Shown: positions 47,036 through 64,000 of the stretch, piece by piece | Layout: the number at the start of each line of letters is the position of its first letter | Position numbering within the stretch: position 1 is the first letter of the stretch | NCBI RefSeq assembly: GCF_000224145.3 | Contig: NW_004190502.1 | Location: forward strand, 48,117-112,116 | DNA: 64,000 nt | Direction: 5' to 3' | From: Ciona intestinalis | Taxonomy: Eukaryota; Chordata; Ascidiacea; Phlebobranchia; Cionidae | Notes under the pieces: generated by a model | Seen by the model: the letters and a program-made list of their open reading frames with translations, nothing else | What the model was told of the DNA's origin: nothing | The model's database searches: none | Position numbers and translations under genes: made by a program

Positions 47036-48362
47036 ATGCTGTCTATTGTGGTGGACAGTGGTGTTTGTTACGTGACAAACGAGGATTGGGTGTCGATTGA
47101 CGAGTATTGTGACGTAGCAATGATTGATGACGTAGCAGGGGTCAGGTTGAGGTCAAATGGATTCGATTTTGGAGGTTTTTGGGGAACATTATTGGGCAAA
47201 GTATTTAATTAATCGACTTTTCGTGGCAGCACTGAACAAATATACCCGGTAACACTGTTACGGTTAATTGTTGTTTGATTGACAGGCGAGATGTCACGTG
47301 TGTTAGTCGAGATGCGTAACAGGGTTGCCATGACAACCGGGTTTGACAGGAACGTAACAATGAACTATAGTGACGTCAGGGGAAACGTCACAATACGGAC
47401 ACTGGGCCGTGGTTCGGGATTTACCGAAGAAATAATGGCTGACGTCATACTCGTAATTAACGTCATCATTATGACGTCAGCGATGACGTATCACATCCGG
47501 TTCGGTCAAAGGTCACTGAGGTTCACGAACCTTATATGGAGTGTTGGGAATATGGCGTTGACAATGAGGGCTATGACGTATCAGCTCGAACTTCGCGCTG
47601 GACATTATGACGTCATATGTGACGTATTCCTCGTCATCGATTTGATCTTGCATTCCCTCAACCGGTTGTTTCCTTATTTCATATTATGGATCCGTCAGGT
47701 GTCGCTATACACAACGCCAACGCTGCATAGATTAAACACAATCAAGGTAAATATAAAAAAATATGTTTATTTTAACCGTGACGTAACTATGACGTCACAC
47801 CTTATAGATCAAGCTTCTAAGCATCTTCACACTGATCGGCATCATCGGTTTCCAAGTAGCTACGTTCGGCATCCAATATAATGTCGTTCACTTCACCGCA
47901 ACTCCAACGGGGTGTGTATTAAGCGCACGGAACATCCGGGCGGTGCGTAGATTGTTCAATGTTCACTCCCCGATATTTTTCTCAATCTCGACTCTTTTCC
48001 ACCTCATACTTCTCGGCTTGCTTCTCTACCCCATCCTACGTCATATCCGGACCCGTCGTCACGATGACGCAATAATGAGAATGATAATACGGATTGTGAT
48101 TTGCACAGCTGTATGCATATGCAGCGATCTTTTATACTTGGTGGTGAAATACATCCGACCACCTGGAGCTTCGACCATCTTTATTGGTTTGTCATCGTGT
48201 TATGACGTCACAATCAATATTATCGCCGTGACGTCATCATTCGCCGATTATCGACTTCGGTTCTTTCCCTATGTTAAGAAAGTGACGTCACCGAGGAATA
48301 CGTCACATAGAACGACGTCACCGCAGATGTCGGGTCGTGAAAACGGAAACGTTCCTGTATGA
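47036..48362 (+). CDS. Orphan multi-pass (about 7 TM) membrane protein
   Basis: The favoured model is exons 47036..47200, 47291..47746 and 47814..48362 (390 codons). The first junction is uncertain: an alternative uses 47174 as donor and 47286 as acceptor. The N-terminal region has acidic patches (YVTNEDWVSIDEYCDVA), NVT and NYS glycosylation sites, and no clear signal peptide. Hydrophobic stretches follow: ADVILVINVIIM, LIWSVGNMALTM, VFLVIDLILH...YFILWI, LLSIFTLIGIIGF, FFSISTLFHLILLGLLLYPI, MIIRIVICTAVCICSDLLYL and TIFIGLSS...INIIAV. The tail is short and Ser/Thr/Arg rich. Seven helices with a basic loop (RHIRTRRHDD) before helix 6 suggest a GPCR-like receptor. No DRY or NPxxY motif was seen, so the class is unknown. 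Confidence 0.6.
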
Positions 48363-48953
48363 CGTCACATATAAACAATAATATGACATCACTATGACGT
48401 TATTGTACTAAGGGGAAACCCCTGCATTGTACAATTAATTGTTCCATTATGACATCACAATACACGATTGTTACATCAATCGTAGTTCATATTTTGTTTC
48501 TATGTCGAAAATTTATTTCGAGATTATTTAAAAACGAACCCTTAAACTTGTGGTAATAAAAACTTTTAACAAATTTTGAAAGAATTAATTATTTAGGTAA
48601 CAGTAAAGTAAAACAGTGGTGATTATGACATCATCAACTACACAGTGGTGATTATGACATCATCAACTACACAGTGGTGATTATGACATCACACAGTGGT
48701 ATATACAAAACGAGCGAAGGCACTTTTTATATGAAATCATTGTTACATAAGCACTACATCATAAACAGCTTTGCTGACATCATAAACAGCTTTGATGACA
48801 TCATAATACAGTTGATTGTTACACAGCGAGATCCTCGAACGTGTTGTTTGACATTTCTATGTTCACCATATTTTTCATTAGGTCGGCTGAAAATGTAAAC
48901 AAATTTCAATCACCCATATTATGATGTAACAAGCTGCATTATGACATCACATA
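48363..48953. other. Intergenic, decayed palindromes
   Basis: Three tandem copies of a 32-bp unit CAGTGGTGATTATGACATCA lie at about 48618..48692, with more TGACATCA forms to 48950. No gene seen. Confidence 0.6.
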
Positions 48954-50610
48954 CACTGGCGTCGATTCCCGGGGGGGCCGGGGGGGCGCGCCCCCCCGGT
49001 TTACGGTACATGTATTATTGCGTAACAACGCATTATCACGATCAATGCAAAAGCGAAATAAAATAACCGTTCGGTTTACTTTAGCCATATATTTACCATG
49101 TTTTTATTGCTAGACGGTAGACTGTTTGTTACGTGACAGGGATTCACACGTGGATTTATTGCATCATAATAGCAATTGTTTGACCTGGCAATTGATTGCG
49201 AAATAATAGCAATTCACACGTTGATTGTTTGCGTCATAATAGGCATTTACACGTTTATCATATAGCTTGTAGGAGGTTTAAAAACAGGCTGAATGTTTGC
49301 ATTTTTTAAGTAAACCTTAATGTGTAAACCTTTTGTAGTTTAGCCTTCACGTGCATAGGAATTTAGCCTTTGCGTCGGAATTTAGCCTTCACGCCTCCTA
49401 GTTTAGTCTTTACGTGCGTCGTATTTTAGTCTTCACGTCGGTCAGAATTTAGCCTTCGCGTGTGTTGTAGTTTAGCCTTCACGTGTGTCGTGTTTTAGCC
49501 TTCACGTGTGTTGTAGTTTAGCCTTCACGTGTGTTATAGTTTAGCCTTCACGTGCGTCGTAGTTTAGCCTATACGTGCGTCGTGTTTAACCTTCACGTGT
49601 GTCGTGTTTTAGCCTTCACGTGTGTCGTAGTTTAGCCTTCACGTGTGTCGTGTTTTAGCCTTCACTTGTGTTGTAGTTTAGCCTTCACGTGTGTCGCGTT
49701 TTAGCCTTGTCGTAGTTTAGCCCTCACGTGTGTGGTGGGGTGCATCATAATAGCAATTGTTTGACCTGGCAATTGATGGGAAATAATAGTAATTCACACG
49801 TTGATTGCTTGCGTCATAATAGGCATTTACACGTTCAGGAGGTTTAAAATCAGGCTAAATGTTTGCGTTTTTGAGGTAAACCTTTTGTAGTTTAGTCTTC
49901 ACGTGCCTCGTAGTTTAGCCTTCACGTGTGTTGTAGTTTAGTCTTTACGTATGTCGTGTTCTAGCCTTCACGTGCGTCGTATTTCAGCCTTCACTTGTGT
50001 TATAGTTTACCCTTCACGTGCGTCGTGTTTAACCTTCACGTGTGTCGTAGTTTAGCCTCCACGTGCGTCGTGTCCTTCAGGTGGGTCGTGTTTTAGCCTT
50101 CACGTGTATCGTAGTTTAGCCTTCACGTGCGTCGTAGTTTAGCCTTCACGTGTGTCGTAGTTTAGCCTTCATGTGTGTCGTAGTTTAGCTTTCACGTGCG
50201 TCGTAGTTTTGCCTCCACGTGCGTCGTAGTTTAGCTTTCACGTGCATCGTAGTTTAACCTTCACGTGTGTCGTGTTTTAGGCTTCACGTGCCTCGTAGTT
50301 TCACGTGCGTCGTAGTTTAGCCTTCACGTGCCTCGTAGCCTTCACGTGCGTCGTAGTTTAGCCTTCACGTGCGTCGTAGTTTAGCCTTCACGTTTGTCGT
50401 GTTTTAGCCTTCACGTGCGTCGTAGTTTAGCCTTCACGTGCATCGTAGTTTAACCTTCACGTTTGTCGTGTTTTAGGCTTCACGTGCGTCGTAGTTTAGC
50501 CTTCACGTGCGTCGTAGTTTAGCCTTCACGTGCGTCGTAGTTAAGCATACACTGACATTTATTTCGCCCCCCTAAGATTGGTTTACAACGTGAAAAAATC
50601 GACGCCTATG
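48954..50610. mobile_element. Non-autonomous hAT-like element filled by a minisatellite
   Basis: The left end is CACTGGCGTCGATT and the right end, reverse-complemented, is CATAGGCGTCGATT. These match the end design of the autonomous element at 56280..61014 (CACTGGCGCCCACTT and CATAGGCGCCCACTT). Subterminal blocks GGGATTCACACGTGGATT and CATAATAGCAATTGTTTGAC recur near 60190..60300 in that element. A GC palindrome (CCGGGGGGGCGCGCCCCCCCGG) sits near the left end. No 8-bp target duplication was found, so exact ends are uncertain. Confidence 0.65.
49320..50545. repeat. About 23-bp minisatellite GTAGTTTAGCCTTCACGTGC
   Basis: Around 45 degenerate copies of a unit with TAGTTTAGCCTTCACGTG, interrupted at 49735..49860 by a repeated subterminal block of the host element. 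Each unit contains CACGTG, an E-box. Confidence 0.9.
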
Positions 50611-50702
50611 ATAGTGCCTGAAAATTGTAAAGGTGCTTAAATAAAGGCATTCCAAACTTCTGTGTAAAAGTGTTTGTATATTAACAGTTTTTTGAATTTC
50701 AG

Positions 50703-51737
50703 ACAAAATCCGGTTCATCTGGTTCTACTGTCTCTAAACCTCGTGGCCGTCCAAGTAAAAGTTCGCAATCAAAAGCTGTAAGTATGGTTGTGTAATCTAT
50801 TATAAATATATATCGCTTTTTTATATTTTATTTTAACTGTCAAATATTATAATTATCCTTTTTTAATAAATATATAAATATTTTATCATTTTTTCTAAAT
50901 CTTGCGGTTCGTTAATTTTGCAAACAATAATAACTGAGATTTTTGTGTGATTTTTTTCTTTAATATAAAGGGATAAGTGAATCATGCCTAGGGGTGTGTA
51001 ATGTAGGCCAGATTGACACATTATCTTAATTATTAGTTCCAAATTACCAAATTCCCTTAACAAAAAAAATATATAAGTTTAAATTTTTTTAAGTTTTGAC
51101 ATTATATATATGATATATCTTATATTTAAAAAATGACTACTTATTATTATATCACAACACTTATCACAAGGATGCTACAAACATACTCACGGGAGACTCA
51201 CGAGGTTCAGTTCATTACATGATCAACCCTGACGTGATACAAAAGATGCAACCCAAAGCTCACCGGAGCAATGAAAACCTCATTCCAAACCAAGCTATTG
51301 ACGTCGTTACGAAAGACCCAGCGTTTGATTTGCGGTAAATTAGCATTTCTAATACTTTAGTAGCTTTATAAATATAAACTATTGATTCTATGTTCTAAAT
51401 TTTCTAATTGTTCTAAAATTAACTAAAAAAAATTCTGTGAATCTATTCCTGATCTGGTGCTCATATGACAGGACGATTCTTGTGTAAAGAAATACACTCA
51501 GGATATGGTGCTAGGAAAAATTTGTGTATTAAGTTTAAATTATAGAAGTTTGTAGTTGGAAGACCATTTATAAAAAGCTTCGTGAACCCCAATAAATAAG
51601 TGTATTTCATTCGATTTCATATATCCAGACAAGCAGAGTGTCATCTACCAAAAGATAAACTCGCAATTCGAGCAGCAATCCTTCAGGATGTTGTGGAAAT
51701 GGAATCTTTGTTAAAAGAAGCAACTAACCTGCCACAA
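50703..51737 (+). CDS. Fragment of an AT-hook / ankyrin-like gene, three exons
   Basis: Exons 50703..50777, 51171..51334 and 51629..51737 join in phase (25 + 54.7 + 36.3 codons). The first encodes SKPRGRPSKSSQSK, with the AT-hook core RGRP, suggesting DNA binding. The second contains HYMINPDVIQKMQPKAH and NENLIPNQAIDVV. The third (KLAIRAAILQDVVEMESLL) resembles the start of an ankyrin repeat array. The next exon should lie rightwards but is lost at the N gap 51907..52031. No start was found; the left side is a hAT-like element. The gene is not recognised. Confidence 0.6.
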
Positions 51738-51906
51738 GTAACTACTTTATTTTATCATAAGTAATGTCTAAGATAATTGGAAAACTTATAAAATATTTAA
51801 TAACTACAAAACATTTCTTTTTGCATTGATGATATCTTAGAAATTTATATATTACAATAATGTCCAAATAAAAAATTTAGTATTTTAGTTAACCTACATC
51901 GGTCAA

Positions 51907-52031
51907 NNNNNNNNNNNNNNNNNNNNNNNNNNNNNNNNNNNNNNNNNNNNNNNNNNNNNNNNNNNNNNNNNNNNNNNNNNNNNNNNNNNNNNNNNNNNNN
52001 NNNNNNNNNNNNNNNNNNNNNNNNNNNNNNN
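51907..52031. other. Assembly gap (125 N) where two convergent genes are both cut
   Basis: The N run is not flanked by duplicate sequence, unlike the other three gaps. The right edge (52032..52111) ends in CTGGCTGCGCCACTG, which reverse-complements to a hAT-like terminus CAGTGGCGCAGCCAG, so a transposon end lies in the gap. Confidence 0.9.
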
Positions 52032-52360
52032 AAGATTTTTTAAATTTTTTTGGGGGGGTTGAAAGGGGGTGGGGTCACGACCCCCGAACCCTCCCTGGCT
52101 GCGCCACTGACTGTAACAGTAAGTTTGCATTTTTCTGACTGTTTTATAATAAACTGTTTTTACATTTGGTGAACCCAGGGCTGCTGCAACCAATGCATAT
52201 TACTGAGGCCTTATGATGAACTTGCATGCCTTGCACAATATAAACCAACATCACTCAAAGCCCTTTATATATATAACCACCCACCCACCTTAGCCCCAGT
52301 AATGGTACACCCATAAATACCCACCTTAGCCACAGTAATGGTACACCCATAAATACCCAC

Positions 52361-61675
<9,315 letters not shown>

Positions 61676-62453
61676 TTTGAAAACAACGAATTACTAAGAA
61701 TCCCTGGAAAAGTAATTAACGCCACAATTAGCCTAATTAACGAATATTAATCTCAAAACAAACAATTTTCCTTCACCAATAACACGAAAATACCTTTCTA
61801 AATAATAATTAGTCGTAAATTTATCTCGAAATCTATAAAATTCGCTACAAATGTCGCGAAACTACGTCATCAAACAATTCCAGATTCGAAAGTTTGAAAA
61901 ACGTTTGTGACGTCATTTTCCCACTCAAACAACATAGAAATGTTATAAATTAAGTAATAAACAAACTTACCTCAAAATATTCATTTTTGGGAGATCCCAA
62001 TCCAACATTTCATATAACTTGTATTTCCGAATTACAATACAACAATATTATGAAGTAAGATGATATAAAAGCACCATGCTGGCAAATTTGAACTAATTTG
62101 GCAAAAATAAAAACACAGTGCAAATAAATATGAAAATAGCTGCAAAAATACTTGAAAAATAAACTTAAAAATGAGATGGAGGAATGAATTTACAATAAAC
62201 ATTATTTCTTTGTATATTTAATGAAATGATTTTAAGTCAACTAGTACTAAATATTCCATTTTGTCCAAATTTTGGAGTTGCTGGGGTAAAAGGCCATGTT
62301 TATTATAACTGCTGGGAAATTTTCCATCCGGGCTTGAGTTTGTCACGTTATGTGGGTCATGTCATGCTCAAGCCAGTTTCATCTTCCCACAGCTCGAACC
62401 ATCTGGTACAGAATCTGTGCATATATGTATTCATGCTCACTGTCGAGTTATAA
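61676..62453. other. Upstream region of SHCBP1
   Basis: Likely promoter side, AT-rich, with an intact TGACGTCA near 61908. A TTCCAG close upstream of the ATG could be a trans-splice acceptor. No other gene seen. Confidence 0.4.
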
Positions 62454-63003
62454 CATAGGTGGCTTTTTATACACCAGACACACATGGTGTATTCATGCAC
62501 CTCATGCTTACTGTCGAGTTATAACATGATTGTCTTCTTATACACCAGACACACATGGTGTATTCATACATCTCATGCTCACTGTCGAGTTATAACATGG
62601 GTGTCTTCTTATACACCAGACACACATGGTGTATTCATACACCTCATGCTCACTGTCGAGTTATAACATGGGTGTCTTCTTATGAACCAGACACACATGG
62701 TGTATTCATACACCTCATGCTCACTGTCGAGTTATAACATGGGTGTCTTCTTATGAACCAGACACACATGGTGTATTCATACATCTCATGCTCACTGTCG
62801 AGTTATAACATGGGTGTCTTCTTATACACCAGACACACATGGTGTATTCATACACCTCATGCTCACTGTCGAGTTATAACATGGGTGTCTTCTTATACAC
62901 CAGACACACATGGTGTATTCATACACCTCATGCTCACTGTTGAGTTATAACATGGGTGTCTTCTTATACACCAGACACACAGGGTATATTCATACACCTC
63001 AAT
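62454..63003. repeat. 71-bp satellite, about 8 copies
   Basis: Head-to-tail 71-bp units contain CACACATGGTGTATTCATAC, CTCATGCTCACTGTCGAGTT and ATAACATGGGTGTCTTCTTA. Since 71 is not a multiple of three, the short ORFs are artefacts. Confidence 0.95.
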
Positions 63004-63063
63004 TATTTATAGGCATGTGTTGACTAAAAAATGAGCATTGGAACTACTGGATGAACCAAACAG

Positions 63064-63441
63064 ATGATGAAACCATACAAGATTACAACAATGCATGTGC
63101 ACAGGCGACTATATGATGTATATGCAGTTTGCTACAGTAACATTGACAGATATTACGAGGCATTGATATGTTGGTTGGAATTTGCGAGAATCTGTAAGAA
63201 ACTTAAGAAACCAATACCTAATGTCATTAAACAAGTGATGAAAGAAACTTTTCACCGATTCATATTCCGTCATCCCATGAAGTCGTGTATTTCTGCTGCA
63301 ACACTGACAAAGAATGGAAAACCCACGGAAGCATTGAAACTACTGGATGAAGCCAAACAATTAATGCAAGAATACAACAACACGGGTGCACAGGCGACTA
63401 TACAACGCATTTGCAGAATGCCAGCAAATCCACGAAGATAA
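63064..63441 (+). CDS. TPR-like terminal exon or gene remnant
   Basis: The 125-codon open frame follows a CAG and ends TAA. It has alternating helices with TPR features (YEALICWLEFARICKKL, then NGKPTEALKLLDEAKQLM). The segment 63033..63130 is a diverged copy of 63325..63420 (both have CTACTGGATGAA and GCACAGGCGACTATA), so the 5' part may be a misplaced repeat unit and the true coding start lies later. The gene has no visible upstream exon, and the 71-bp satellite sits directly before it. Function unknown. Confidence 0.45.
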   Translation: MMKPYKITTMHVHRRLYDVYAVCYSNIDRYYEALICWLEFARICKKLKKPIPNVIKQVMKETFHRFIFRHPMKSCISAATLTKNGKPTEALKLLDEAKQLMQEYNNTGAQATIQRICRMPANPRR

Positions 63442-63871
63442 GGACTGGAGAAAAAAATAGAGAATGAAAGACGCTGTAATAAAGTTAGGCCGGTTGACAA
63501 TATTTGATATGGTAACAATAATTATCCTTATGTTCAGATTTGCCGCATCACCAAACTCTTTGTGCTAATTGTGTATCCTGTTGTTTGTTTTTCAACATGG
63601 GTAATTGTAATAACAGTGATAAAGATATGAAGATAACCAAATAACATGCAATATGGTGATAATGTGACAATCAACATGACAATAGTTAAAGCATGGCAAT
63701 TATAAGGTGCTAGTAGCCCAACATACTAATGCGCATAAGCTTGTATGGTAACTATGAGATAAATACTAACACTTATATTAAAACCACTGTCTAATTACTT
63801 CATACTAAGTTATATCTCAATAGTGAGTACACATTATGACATCACACATATTATTATGACATCACACTCAC

Positions 63872-63925
63872 CCTAACAAAGGCGATTCTTCCATCAATTC
63901 TATCTTCCCTCCATGATCCTCTCAT
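63872..63925 (-). CDS. Possible partial exon at the window edge
   Basis: On the minus strand the sequence reads RGSWREDRIDGRIAFVR followed by a GTGAGT donor. The upstream part is uncertain. Weak evidence only. Confidence 0.25.
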
Positions 63926-64000
63926 TGTTCAAATATGTTGTGTACTAATGTCCTGTACATTTTAGACTACCATGCTTTCATATTAATATCCTGATGAAGA

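Noticed and set aside
49320..50545. Regularly repeated units resembling a CRISPR array
   Set aside because: Units are contiguous and degenerate without unique spacers, in a eukaryotic context; it is a minisatellite.

Overview
The window looks like nuclear DNA of a tunicate, most probably Ciona (inference). The sequence is AT-rich. Genes are compact and split by many short GT-AG introns. Encoded proteins are animal-like: NDUFB3, POLA2, a THRAP3/BCLAF1 relative and SHCBP1. The DNA carries MITEs, SINE-like repeats and minisatellites. No rRNA, tRNA, CRISPR or bacterial-type operon was seen. All exon models were read by eye from splice signals, reading phase and protein similarity, and no search was run. 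For most genes the summed exon lengths are an exact multiple of three.

Layout. 0.36-1.9 kb: 3' end of an unrecognised + strand gene. 2.8-4.1 kb (-): two-exon protein with a C-terminal Cys/His cluster. 4.1-9.9 kb: mostly intergenic, with MITEs. 9.9-10.8 kb (-): NDUFB3. 11.1-12.75 kb (-): single-exon POLA2. 13.3-16.95 kb (+): six-exon IRAK/RIPK-like kinase (HGD catalytic loop) with a novel N-terminal region and a TPR-like tail. 16.6-20.2 kb: a segment present twice around an N gap; one copy carries a 448-bp hAT-type MITE. 20.5-24.5 kb (+): secreted Ly6/uPAR-Sushi-vWA protein. 24.8-34.4 kb (-): 26-exon THRAP3/BCLAF1-like gene full of minisatellites. 35.3-38.0 kb (+): Sushi-EGF-cbEGF-Sushi-transmembrane protein. 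40.25-46.4 kb (+): membrane-anchored lipoxygenase-like protein. 47.0-48.4 kb (+): multi-pass (about 7 TM) orphan protein. 48.95-50.6 kb: hAT-like non-autonomous element filled by a minisatellite. 50.7-51.7 kb (+): fragment of an AT-hook/ankyrin-like gene. 52.3-61.7 kb (-): SHCBP1, whose first intron holds a complete 4.7-kb hAT transposon (56280..61014) with an 8-bp target duplication. 62.4-63.4 kb: 71-bp satellite and a TPR-like exon.

Two window-wide signals stand out. First, the palindrome TGACGTCA is present about 70 times by eye (about one expected), together with its CpG-decay forms TGATGTCA and TGACATCA. Decayed forms fill the bodies of housekeeping-type genes, and intact forms lie at 5' ends and in tissue-type genes, as if the motif recorded germline methylation. 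Second, three of the four N gaps are flanked by near-identical sequence on both sides. These are best explained as unmerged overlapping haplotype contigs, not as gene duplications.

The genes form no obvious single pathway. Four of them (kinase, LU-Sushi-vWA, Sushi-EGF-TM, 7TM) are receptor or defence-like accessory genes. They are interspersed with conserved housekeeping genes.
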